A stretch of 25,774 bases of DNA, taken from contig JAPLBU010000119.1 of the NCBI GenBank assembly GCA_026392575.1, forward strand, positions 1 through 25,774, given 5' to 3'. This DNA is from Actinomycetota bacterium (GTDB lineage: Bacteria; Actinomycetota; Actinomycetes; S36-B12). Below the pieces are notes generated by a model that saw only the letters and a list, made by a program, of their open reading frames with translations, made no database searches and was not told the DNA's origin. The number at the start of each line of letters is the position of its first letter. Position 1 is the first letter of the stretch. Below are positions 16,304 to 24,394 of the stretch, piece after piece. The position numbers and the translations under genes were made by a program.

Positions 16304-16905
16304 TGACGTCGATGCGCGAGAGCCCGATCCGCCGTCAGCCGCCATCGCGCCCGACGTGGCTTGTCGCCCTGCTCGTCGTCGTGGCACTACTCGTGGTCGT
16401 GGGTATCGGCTACGGGATCCTCAGCCTGGTGCGTGGGTCGTCGGACTCGTCGGCCGCGGAGTCAGCCGCACCGGTGCCCAGCCCCTGCGTCACCACCATG
16501 GTGGCGGCGGGCGATGCGCTCCCCCAGCCGGCGAGGGTGAAGGTCAACGTCTACAACGCGACCGCCACATCGGGCCTCGCGAGCAAGACGGCGACCATCG
16601 TCGAGAAGCGGGGTTTCACCATCGGCGATGTCGCCAATGACCCTGCGGGCAAGACGATCACCGGTGTTGCGCAGATCCGTTACGGGCCCAAGGGGGAGCG
16701 GGGCGCGCGGCTGCTGCTCGTCTACGTCCCCGGCGCAGAACTGGTCCAGCTTGATCGCAAGGGTCGCCAGGTTGACCTCGCGGTGGGTGACGCCTTCACC
16801 GATCTCGCACCGCAAGCGGATGTGACGGCGCAACTGGCCGAGACGTCCCCGGTGGTGTCCGGCCCCGGGTGTGCGTCGCCGTCGAGTGCGCCCAGCCAGT
16901 CGTAG
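16300..16905 (+). CDS. Membrane protein with LytR C-terminal domain
   Basis: Protein of 201 residues. A short basic Pro-rich start precedes one helix (about 20-43). A Ser/Ala linker follows, then a LytR_C-type domain (about 80-170) with VKVNVYNATATSGLASKTATIVEKRGFTIG split as strand, NAT turn and helix, then QIRYGPKGERGARLL and a final strand. The domain usually trails LCP cell-wall ligases but here stands alone on a membrane anchor, facing outside. The tail is Ser/Pro-rich. ATG at 16300 overlaps the tadA stop; a second ATG follows at 16303. Operon membership with tadA is probably a matter of coexpression, since no functional link is known. Confidence 0.8.
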   Translation: MMTSMRESPIRRQPPSRPTWLVALLVVVALLVVVGIGYGILSLVRGSSDSSAAESAAPVPSPCVTTMVAAGDALPQPARVKVNVYNATATSGLASKTATIVEKRGFTIGDVANDPAGKTITGVAQIRYGPKGERGARLLLVYVPGAELVQLDRKGRQVDLAVGDAFTDLAPQADVTAQLAETSPVVSGPGCASPSSAPSQS

Positions 16906-17086
16906 CGACGCCTACTGAAATTGCGGCAGGAGTGGCAGCCGCACGAAAAGCGTGTTTGGCGGCACGAAGCGGCGGGATTTCGTCGAATGGCATGCAACGT
17001 GCGATACTCAAGCGTCGCGACAGCACCGCATCAGCGTGTGCGTCGTCTCTGGCTCCAGCCGCAATCCCGCGGCCATGCGAGCATCT

Positions 17087-17109
17087 CGCGTGAAGAGCGT
17101 CTTCGCGTG
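17087..17109 (+). promoter_or_regulatory. Hairpin in the DEAD-box helicase leader
   Basis: CGCGTGAAGA and TCTTCGCGTG form a continuous 10-bp stem (three G-U pairs) with a GCG loop, ending 47 nt before the helicase GTG. The 251-bp gap 16906-17156 has no gene. GATACT at 17003-17008 could be the -10, which would give a leader of about 140 nt. Long structured leaders are known for cold-induced RNA helicases. Two TCCGGA copies (17116-17129 region) lie between hairpin and start. Confidence 0.4.
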
Positions 17110-17156
17110 CGAGGTCCGGAACTCCGGATCCGCCAACCATGATCTGAGGATCTTTC

Positions 17157-18467
17157 GTGTCTTTGGCAACAACCCTTCCTTCCCCCACATCCACTTCGAC
17201 TCCCGACGGCTTCACGGCCCTCGGTGTCCCGTCCGTCCTCGCGGCCTCTCTGGTCGCCGAGGGCATCACCGACCCCTTCCCCATCCAGACGGCGACCCTG
17301 CCCGACAGCCTCGCCGGCACTGACGTGCTCGGCCGTGGTCGTACCGGCTCCGGCAAGACGCTGGCATTCGCGCTTCCGCTCGTTGCCCGCCTCGCATCGT
17401 TGGGGACCAAGACTCGTGCCACGCATCCGCGTGGTCTCGTTCTCGTGCCGACCCGCGAGCTGGCCAACCAGGTCCTCGCCGTCGTCGAGCCCCTTGCCAA
17501 GGCGATGGGCCTGAGCGCCGTGACCATCTTCGGCGGTGTCGGCCAGAACCCGCAGGTCAAGGCGCTGCGTGCCGGCGTCGACATCGTCATCGCCTGCCCC
17601 GGTCGCCTCGAGGACCTCGTCGGCCAGGGTCACTGCGACCTGAGCGACGTTGAGGTCACCGTCCTGGACGAGGCCGATCACATGGCTGACCTCGGGTTCC
17701 TCCCCGGAGTTCGGCGGCTGATGGATCGCACGCCGCAGCGCGGTCAGCGTCTGCTGTTCTCCGCCACGCTCGATCGCGGCGTAGACGTGCTCGTCAAGCG
17801 CTACCTGTCGAACCCGGTCAAGCATGAGGTCGACCCGGTTGAGACGCGGTCGACCGACATGGTCCATCACGTCTTCACCGTCGACTCGGGCGACAAGGCT
17901 GCCGTCGTGCGCGATCTGGCTTCCGGGCGCGGGCGTTCGGTGCTGTTCACGCGGACGAAGCACCAGGCGAAGAAGCTCGCCAAGCAGCTCACCGAAGCGG
18001 GCATCCCGGCGGTCGACCTGCACGGCAACCTGAGCCAGAGTGCGCGGGAGCGCAATCTGGCTGAGTTCTCGGACGGCACCACCCGCGTGCTCGTAGCCAC
18101 GGATATTGCTGCTCGCGGAATCCACGTCGACGAGGTTGCTCTCGTCGTGCACGTCGATCCGCCGGCCGAGCACAAGGCGTACCTGCACCGCTCGGGCCGC
18201 ACGGCTCGTGCGGGCGCTGCCGGCATTGTCGTGACGATCATGACGCCGGATCAGTCCGGTGATGTGAAGTCGCTGACGAAGCAGGCCGGCATCAACCCGA
18301 CCTTCACCCGAGTTCAGCCGAACAGCCCCGAGGTCGCCAAGGTTCGCGGCGACCGGGCTGCACACGTCGCGCCGGCCCCGCCCGCGCCGCCTGTGCAGGC
18401 CAAGCCGAAGAGCACGGCACCGCGGGCGAGCGGCCAGCCGAACCGCAACCGCCGCAGGGCGCGCTAG
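17157..18467 (+). CDS. DEAD-box ATP-dependent RNA helicase
   Basis: RNA helicase of 436 residues. N-terminal RecA domain: Q motif (FTALGV...PFPIQ, about 21-45), motif I GRTGSGKT (near 60), PTRELA, GG, DEAD at 171-174 and SAT (near 201). C-terminal domain: FTRTKHQAK, VATDIAARGIHVDEV and HRSGRTARAG (near 345). The tail is basic and disordered (PKSTAPRASGQPNRNRRRAR), typical of RhlE/RhlB-like proteins that bind RNA broadly. GTG at 17157 with GAGGATC 5-11 nt upstream. It likely unwinds rRNA or mRNA in ribosome assembly or decay; the exact orthologue is not clear. The structured leader suggests post-transcriptional control, perhaps by cold. Confidence 0.94.
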   Translation: MSLATTLPSPTSTSTPDGFTALGVPSVLAASLVAEGITDPFPIQTATLPDSLAGTDVLGRGRTGSGKTLAFALPLVARLASLGTKTRATHPRGLVLVPTRELANQVLAVVEPLAKAMGLSAVTIFGGVGQNPQVKALRAGVDIVIACPGRLEDLVGQGHCDLSDVEVTVLDEADHMADLGFLPGVRRLMDRTPQRGQRLLFSATLDRGVDVLVKRYLSNPVKHEVDPVETRSTDMVHHVFTVDSGDKAAVVRDLASGRGRSVLFTRTKHQAKKLAKQLTEAGIPAVDLHGNLSQSARERNLAEFSDGTTRVLVATDIAARGIHVDEVALVVHVDPPAEHKAYLHRSGRTARAGAAGIVVTIMTPDQSGDVKSLTKQAGINPTFTRVQPNSPEVAKVRGDRAAHVAPAPPAPPVQAKPKSTAPRASGQPNRNRRRAR

Positions 18468-18483
18468 CCGCTCAACCGGCGGC

Positions 18484-18530
18484 GACAGCCCGAGAGCTGC
18501 CCCAGCACTTCGATTGGCATGCCGGCTGTC
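18484..18530. repeat. Weak inverted repeat after the helicase gene
   Basis: GACAGCC (18484-18490) and GGCTGTC (18524-18530) could pair across a 33-nt loop, 17 nt after the helicase stop. There is no T tract, so a terminator role is doubtful. Confidence 0.25.
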
Positions 18531-18585
18531 CCCTGTTTGCGGGAAACCACGGGGGCGTCAATGCGGCGTCGTGGGGAAACTCCCC

Positions 18586-18591
18586 TAGCCT
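18586..18591 (+). promoter_or_regulatory. -10 box, leaderless mRNA of the giant DUF11 protein
   Basis: TAGCCT (TANNNT) ends 6 nt before the GTG at 18598, and the intervening TCTGCG is no ribosome binding site. No clear -35. Confidence 0.45.
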
Positions 18592-18597
18592 CTGCGT

Positions 18598-21500
18598 GTG
18601 AAGCGTGATATCTCGGTCCGAAGAGGCCTGTCCACTGTCGTGTCCATCGCTCTGGTCGCCTCGGCGATTAGCCTTGCCGCCGCACCCAGCGCATCAGCTG
18701 CGGAGCTGGCGCCGGCGATCTCCGTTGACAAGCAGCTGACCCAGCAGATCGACGACCCCACGGCCGACAACTCCGTCCTGATCGGCGAGCCGGTCGCGTA
18801 CACGCTGAGCGTCTCGAACGCCCGTGGCACTTCGGTCGGGCGTGCCTACAACGTCTCCGTCACTGACGTGCTGCCCGCTGGTGTCGGCTATCTCGCCGGG
18901 TCATCCAGCATCGGCGAGCCGAAGGTGATCGCGAACGCGCCAGCGATCGGGCAGACCACCCTCGTCTGGTCCAATCTCTTCGATGTCAGTGCGGCGGGCG
19001 ATCAGGAATTCACCTACTCGGTGACCCCCGACGTGGACCTGCTCCCCGTCGGTTCATCATTCGTGAACAACGCCTCTGCATACGCAACGAGCGACCCCTT
19101 CGATGTCCCCACCTTCGGCACCACGGGTTCCTGCGCGACCTCGTGCGACTACACGGCAGCCGATACGCAGACCACGGTCATCAATGCCATCGAGATCCGC
19201 AAGAACGAGCCAAGCCCGGAGGGCGAGCTCATGCGTGGAATCCATGGCAGCAACTCGACGATCTACACGATCACCGTCACCAATAACAAGGTGCGTGCCA
19301 CCAACTCGATAGCTCTCTCGGATGCGATCCCCGCTGGCATGGAGTTCCTCGGGTGCGGTGCCGTCGACAACACCACCGGCGGCTTGCTTGAGTACGTGGG
19401 CGCTGAGCCCCTTTCGGATGTTCCGCCCATCGCGGCACCGCCCTGTCGTCCGCCACTCACTGTGGACACCGTTGATGGCGATCCTGATGCGGCGGGACCA
19501 GCCCCGAGCGGTGTATACACGGATGTCACATGGGAACCATTCGACCTCGCTCCCGGTGCCACACGCACGTTCACCTACCGCGCGGGCATTCCGTTGTACG
19601 AGAACACGACAACGTGGCCCAATGGCAAGCCGGCAGACACCAGCGGTGAGCAGGCGGCGAACCTGGACAACAACAATGGGCCGTCTACTGCGGAACGGCT
19701 GTCCGAGACGACCTACACGAACTACGCTCGAGCGACGGGCGAGTATCAGGGACCCGGAGTCGGCGGGATCGAAGGCCCGGTCTCGGTGGTTGCGGAGAAC
19801 ACGGAGAACGTGACCTCCGAGGATCTGGCGATTCGCAAGTCCGTCTCGCCGAGCACCTTCACGATTGGCGGCACGGCGACGTTCACCCTGACGACGCGAA
19901 CGTCCGAGTACCGGGATTCCGCGGCCGTCGACATCGAGGACACGCTGCCAGACGGCCTGACGTTCATCCCCGCGAGCGCTGCCGCGACGTTGAATGGCGC
20001 TCCAACGACCCTGGACGTGGCTGTTGACTCCGCTGTGGCGGGTGCCGTACGACTCGGGTTCGCGGCAGCCGGGGGATCGCTGCCCGCGGGCTCAACCCTC
20101 GTGATCACATTCAGGGCCGCCATGGATGCGGAGTACTCGTCCGGTGCACCGACTGCGTCCGGTGATTCCTATGTCAATCGTGTCGCGACGACGGGCACCA
20201 CTGACCCGGCTGTGGACCCGCTCGACCCTCCGGGTGGCGGTGGTGTTGAGGGCTCCCTGTCGGTTTCCGATATCAGTTCCGCGACGATCACGAGCACGCT
20301 GCCCGCGAATGACAAGCGGATCGGGCAGGACCGGTCGGTCACCGACTGCTCGATGCAGACGTACGGCGATGCGATCCCGACGCCTCCATTCCAGATCGGC
20401 GACACCATCTGCTTCGACCTGACGGTCCGTTTCACCCCGGGTTCGAGTGTCAACAACGTGCTGTCACCGCTCGTGCGTGACTTCCTGCCGACCACTCTGC
20501 GCTTCGTTCCGGGCAGTGAGACTCTCGGCCCGGACAACACGCTGCCCGTGAGTCAGATCGCGTTCTCGGACGCCACCGCCGGAGCAGCAGGGGGTTCGTT
20601 GATGTGGACTCTTGGCGAGGTCGACGCACAGGCGACGAATCCAGGCCAGCTCGTTGTGCGCCCGCTTGCCGGTGGCGTGGGTGCGGTGTTCCAGGTGCGG
20701 TTCGCCGCCACGGTCGACTCAACCCTGCTCGATGCCAGCAAGGAGCTGACCGGGAACCTCCTCAAGACGAGCGGACTGGACTCGTCCGGTGCCGCCTACA
20801 CGGGCCGCGATCAGTCCGACTTCGAGCTCGCGGGCAGCCAGGTGGCTGTCAGCAAGGGCGTAGCCCAGGTCAATGGAATCCCTGCCACCTCCTTCCCGCC
20901 CAATACTGACAATCAGACGGTCAAGGGCGGTGATCTCGTCACCTTCCGTGTGGACGTGACGAATGTGGGCACGACCGGAGCAGGCAGCGACGTCCCGGTA
21001 CGCAACCTGTCCGTGGTCGATGAGCTGCCGGCGGGATTGCCGTGCGCGACGGTAAGTGCGGTGTCGGATGCCGGCACCTGCTCGGACTCGACGGTGCCGA
21101 GCAGGATCACATGGGCGGGCGTGCCCGATGAGATCGCCTCGGGCAAGTCGAAAATGCTGACCTACGACGTGCGCATTCCAGCAGATGTAAGCGTGAATGC
21201 GAACTACGTGAACCGCGCGACAGTCCTTGAGTACGAGTCGTTGACGAACAGTTCGTGGATCACCAACAAGCCGGTCGACATCACCGACGTGAGCAATGTG
21301 CGGACGCCGGATGCATCGATCGTGAAGACGGGCGTCACGTCGCTGAACCTCCCGAACAACAACCTCAAGGCGCAGTTCACCGTAGGTGAGGAGATCACCT
21401 ACACGATCCAGGGCAGTATCCCGGTGGGCACCACGGCGCTCAACGGCGTTATCCGGGACGATCTGCCGACATCACTTCAGTACGTCAGCAGTTCGGCCAC

Positions 21501-23961
21501 GAGTTCGGTCTCGTCCGATGCCGGGCAGAGCGTTGCACCGGGTCAGTCGCTGCCGTCCGGCGCGGCCCTGGCACGGTCCGGGAGGACCGTCACTCTCACA
21601 CTGCCGAGGTCGGTGACCAACGATACGAAGGCCGCGCTGATGTACAGCGTGACCATCACGGCGAAGGTGCTCGGGGGGAACTACACCCATGGTGGCGGCA
21701 TCACGAACACGGCGCGCTTCTCGGGCAGCGGGTTCAACCGGACGTCGCAGTATGGGGCCAAGGTCGTGCTACCCAACCCGGTGATCGCCAAATCCAACGA
21801 CGCGACGGGAACCGTCGATGACACGGACACCATCACCTACACCCTGCGCGTGACGAACCCGTCGCCGGCCGCTCCTGCGCTGCCGCGTCCGACCTCCTAC
21901 GACACGACTGTCGTTGACTGCGTCCCTGCCGGAATGACGTTCATCGACTATGGCGCGACCGATGGTGCGACAACGGATCCGGCCGCGCCCGGCGATGGAG
22001 CGAATGGCTGCGCTGTCGGGCTGACGCGGATCGGCTGGACAGTTGGTGCGGTGGCGGCCGGTGCTGCCAAGAGACTGACCTATACGGCCAAGGTGGATGC
22101 TGGAGCCGCAGCGTCGGAGACGTTCACCAATATCGCGACGGTTCGCGGCAGCACCCTGGACAACGGCAAGCTGGATCCCACCGTGGAGGGTGTCTACTCA
22201 GCGAACTCGTCGTCGCAGGTGCGTACATCCAACGGTCTTATCGAGAAGACGGTGACACCGATCAAGGCTGCCGTGGGCGAGACGGTGACGTGGTCAATCG
22301 CGACGACCTACCAGTCGGGCCTGTCCTTCTATGACGCCATCATCACCGATGCGTTGCCGACCGGCGTGGATGAGGCGACAGTGGCGACGACGAGTGTCAC
22401 CTGTGCACCCGCTGCGGCTTGTGCCAGTGTCACCGATTCGACCTTCAACCCGACATTCGGTTCAGAGATCGCACCCGTGGGCCGGACCATCGGTTGGAAT
22501 GTCGGGGATGTCGGGCTCACCTCGACGGATGTCACGGTGACTGTCGTCTACACCGCACGCGTGGAGGCCGACCAGAGCCTGGCGAGTGGTGATGTCCTCA
22601 CGAATACGGCGACGAGCAGGTGGGCAACGTCGAACAGCGGTTCCCTGGTGCCCGGAACGTCGGCTACCGCCGACCTGACAATCGTTCGTCCGCGACTGAG
22701 TGTCATAAAGTCCACGGAGACGGATGCTCCGACGCCGGGTGAGCCGTACAGCTACACGATTGTCGTCAGCAACGATGTGGGTGACGGCGTGAGCGCGGCT
22801 TATCTGGTTGAGGTGCAGGACTCGGTTCCCGACGGAGTCATCGTCGATGCGGCCACGATCTCGAATGGCGGAGGACTCGCTGGCGAAGGCCCAGATGGCG
22901 GCGGCGCCATCGCCTGGCTGCTTGATGGCCCCATCGCGCCCGGAGATTCCGTGACGCTGACGTACGAGGCGATGCTCCCGTCATCAGCGAAGTCGGGCTC
23001 GTTCACCAACGTGGTCGATATTCCCTCGTACTCGAGCTTCCCGACGCACGGTGATCCCTACGACGACATCGATCCCGCTGAGGCGACAGTGGAGGTGGGC
23101 GACTCATTCGCTGACCTCTCGATCGTCAAGACGCCGTCTGGCTCGGCGACACCGGGCAGCACGTGGACCTTCACGATGGCGGTGAGCAACCTCGGCCCGT
23201 CGGACGCTGAAGGACCCATCTCTGTCGTGGATGAACTGCCAGCCGGCATGACTTTCCTCTCCGAGGGTGCGGACTGGACGTGCTTCCCGTATGGCCAGAC
23301 CGTCTACTGCGCCTACTTCGACGACCTCGCTGCGGGTGCGTCTGCCCCTGATCTGCGGGTGACGGTGGAGATCGCGGCGACACCCACGACAGCCACCTAT
23401 CGGAATATCGCATCTGTGGAGTCCCTCACCGAGGACCCGAACCCGGGGAACAACGAGTCGGGTGCCACGGTGACCGTGTCGCCGAACCCAGTGAATCCGG
23501 GACCGACCGATCCGACGAACCCGGGCGGGCCGACGGATCCGACGAACCCGACGAATCCCGGTGGCACCGTGGATCCCGGCAACCCGGGCGGGTCCGGTGG
23601 GTCGGTGGTTCCGCAGAAGCCCGCGCAGCCCCTGCCGCTGCCGGACACGGTGGAGCCGTCCCGCCCGACCGTCGTGCTGCCTGGCGGAATCGTCTCCAAT
23701 GCCGGGCAGCCGGTGCGGGCCACCGTCCAGTGCCGGCCGCTGTGGCGCTACTCAGACAAGGTGGCGCTGGCTCTCGACGGTTCGTGGATTCCGCTCGGTG
23801 ACACTTCCTACTGCTCCGTGAAGGAGCGGTCGAATGGCGAGGTATCGGTGACGGTCGGCTATCCCGGTCCGATGCTCGTCAAGGTGACGTACACCGCACC
23901 CAAGGTGCCCGGCTACACGGCGTACCGGCAGGTCAAGCGCTACGTGGTGGTGCCCTTCTAG
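18598..23961 (+). CDS. Giant secreted DUF11-repeat surface protein
   Basis: Exported protein of 1787 residues. Signal peptide 1-34/35 (KRDISVRRG, hydrophobic core, SASA|AE). About ten DUF11-like beta-sandwich repeats follow, beginning near residues 64, 219, 425, 601, 777, 930, 1075, 1225, 1380 and 1520; each has the pattern 'G-x-x-x-T/Y-T-h-x-V-x-N' then 'D-x-L-P-x-G-h-x-F/Y', spaced about 140-205 residues. A Pro/Gly/Asn/Thr linker (about 1628-1671) leads to an unrecognised C-terminal domain (about 1672-1787) with a Cys pair (VQCRPLW, SYCSVKE). There is no LPxTG, no C-terminal helix and no obvious cell-wall-binding repeat, so anchoring is unexplained. DUF11 proteins are long stalk-like surface proteins, often linked to adhesion or envelope coats; the ligand is unknown. 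Confidence 0.85.
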   Translation: MKRDISVRRGLSTVVSIALVASAISLAAAPSASAAELAPAISVDKQLTQQIDDPTADNSVLIGEPVAYTLSVSNARGTSVGRAYNVSVTDVLPAGVGYLAGSSSIGEPKVIANAPAIGQTTLVWSNLFDVSAAGDQEFTYSVTPDVDLLPVGSSFVNNASAYATSDPFDVPTFGTTGSCATSCDYTAADTQTTVINAIEIRKNEPSPEGELMRGIHGSNSTIYTITVTNNKVRATNSIALSDAIPAGMEFLGCGAVDNTTGGLLEYVGAEPLSDVPPIAAPPCRPPLTVDTVDGDPDAAGPAPSGVYTDVTWEPFDLAPGATRTFTYRAGIPLYENTTTWPNGKPADTSGEQAANLDNNNGPSTAERLSETTYTNYARATGEYQGPGVGGIEGPVSVVAENTENVTSEDLAIRKSVSPSTFTIGGTATFTLTTRTSEYRDSAAVDIEDTLPDGLTFIPASAAATLNGAPTTLDVAVDSAVAGAVRLGFAAAGGSLPAGSTLVITFRAAMDAEYSSGAPTASGDSYVNRVATTGTTDPAVDPLDPPGGGGVEGSLSVSDISSATITSTLPANDKRIGQDRSVTDCSMQTYGDAIPTPPFQIGDTICFDLTVRFTPGSSVNNVLSPLVRDFLPTTLRFVPGSETLGPDNTLPVSQIAFSDATAGAAGGSLMWTLGEVDAQATNPGQLVVRPLAGGVGAVFQVRFAATVDSTLLDASKELTGNLLKTSGLDSSGAAYTGRDQSDFELAGSQVAVSKGVAQVNGIPATSFPPNTDNQTVKGGDLVTFRVDVTNVGTTGAGSDVPVRNLSVVDELPAGLPCATVSAVSDAGTCSDSTVPSRITWAGVPDEIASGKSKMLTYDVRIPADVSVNANYVNRATVLEYESLTNSSWITNKPVDITDVSNVRTPDASIVKTGVTSLNLPNNNLKAQFTVGEEITYTIQGSIPVGTTALNGVIRDDLPTSLQYVSSSATSSVSSDAGQSVAPGQSLPSGAALARSGRTVTLTLPRSVTNDTKAALMYSVTITAKVLGGNYTHGGGITNTARFSGSGFNRTSQYGAKVVLPNPVIAKSNDATGTVDDTDTITYTLRVTNPSPAAPALPRPTSYDTTVVDCVPAGMTFIDYGATDGATTDPAAPGDGANGCAVGLTRIGWTVGAVAAGAAKRLTYTAKVDAGAAASETFTNIATVRGSTLDNGKLDPTVEGVYSANSSSQVRTSNGLIEKTVTPIKAAVGETVTWSIATTYQSGLSFYDAIITDALPTGVDEATVATTSVTCAPAAACASVTDSTFNPTFGSEIAPVGRTIGWNVGDVGLTSTDVTVTVVYTARVEADQSLASGDVLTNTATSRWATSNSGSLVPGTSATADLTIVRPRLSVIKSTETDAPTPGEPYSYTIVVSNDVGDGVSAAYLVEVQDSVPDGVIVDAATISNGGGLAGEGPDGGGAIAWLLDGPIAPGDSVTLTYEAMLPSSAKSGSFTNVVDIPSYSSFPTHGDPYDDIDPAEATVEVGDSFADLSIVKTPSGSATPGSTWTFTMAVSNLGPSDAEGPISVVDELPAGMTFLSEGADWTCFPYGQTVYCAYFDDLAAGASAPDLRVTVEIAATPTTATYRNIASVESLTEDPNPGNNESGATVTVSPNPVNPGPTDPTNPGGPTDPTNPTNPGGTVDPGNPGGSGGSVVPQKPAQPLPLPDTVEPSRPTVVLPGGIVSNAGQPVRATVQCRPLWRYSDKVALALDGSWIPLGDTSYCSVKERSNGEVSVTVGYPGPMLVKVTYTAPKVPGYTAYRQVKRYVVVPF
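23499..23592 (+). repeat. Degenerate minisatellite coding a PTDPTNPGG linker
   Basis: Imperfect tandem units around GACGGATCCGACGAACCCG, each followed by a GGGCGGG or similar spacer, encode PTDPTNPGG-type repeats. Four partial units can be seen. Unit number could vary by slippage, changing linker length in frame when whole units are gained or lost. Confidence 0.6.
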
Positions 23962-23986
23962 GCAGCACGGGCTCCCTGATCGCTGA

Positions 23987-23992
23987 TACGTT
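23987..23992 (+). promoter_or_regulatory. -10 box ahead of the NAT remnant
   Basis: TACGTT (TANNNT), preceded by TGA as in extended -10 sites, ends 6 nt before the ATG at 23999. The promoter has apparently survived although the gene behind it is truncated. Confidence 0.42.
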
Positions 23993-23998
23993 CACGCG

Positions 23999-24394
23999 AT
24001 GGCGACTGTCGATGTGGCCCGAGGAGCCATCACGGACGGCTACCTCGCGGCTGTCGGGCTGGAGCGGTCGGATCCGTCACTGGATTTCCTCAGTGCCCTG
24101 ACGCGACACCACGTCGGCGAATTCGCCTTCAGCAGCATCGGACCGCGGTTGTGTGAACCGATGCCGCTTGATCTGCCGTCGCTGTATGACCGACTGGTCG
24201 TGCGCCGCCGAGGTGGGTACTGCTTCGAGAACGATGGGCTCTTCCTGGCTCTCCTGACATTCCCGTTTCCTGAATCGTCGAAGCGCCCACGGATGCGTCA
24301 GGAGACCCTGTCAGACGCCAACCTGTTGGGCACGACGCCGACCCGCCGACGATCGTCAGGCCCCAGAGGAGGCGACGGCCTTGTTCTCGCCTGA
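23999..24394 (+). pseudogene. Arylamine N-acetyltransferase, N-terminal remnant
   Basis: The first 88 residues match the N-terminal helical bundle of arylamine N-acetyltransferases (acetyl-CoA dependent, catalytic Cys-His-Asp triad): GYLAAVGLERSDPSLDFL, LYDRLVVRRRGGYCFENDG with the active-site Cys75. After LFLALL the similarity stops, and the frame ends at residue 131 with a low-quality Arg/Ser-rich tail. A full enzyme has about 250-280 residues, so the central beta barrel, the catalytic His and Asp and the lid domain are missing. Neither other forward frame recovers them before the convergent ribBA remnant, whose 3' end overlaps by 39 bp. It is most simply a gene cut by a deletion. The 131-residue product may still be made but should be inactive. 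Confidence 0.75.

Noticed and set aside
17031..18365. 444-codon minus-strand open frame opposite the helicase
   Set aside because: A shadow of the DEAD-box gene, with no family features.
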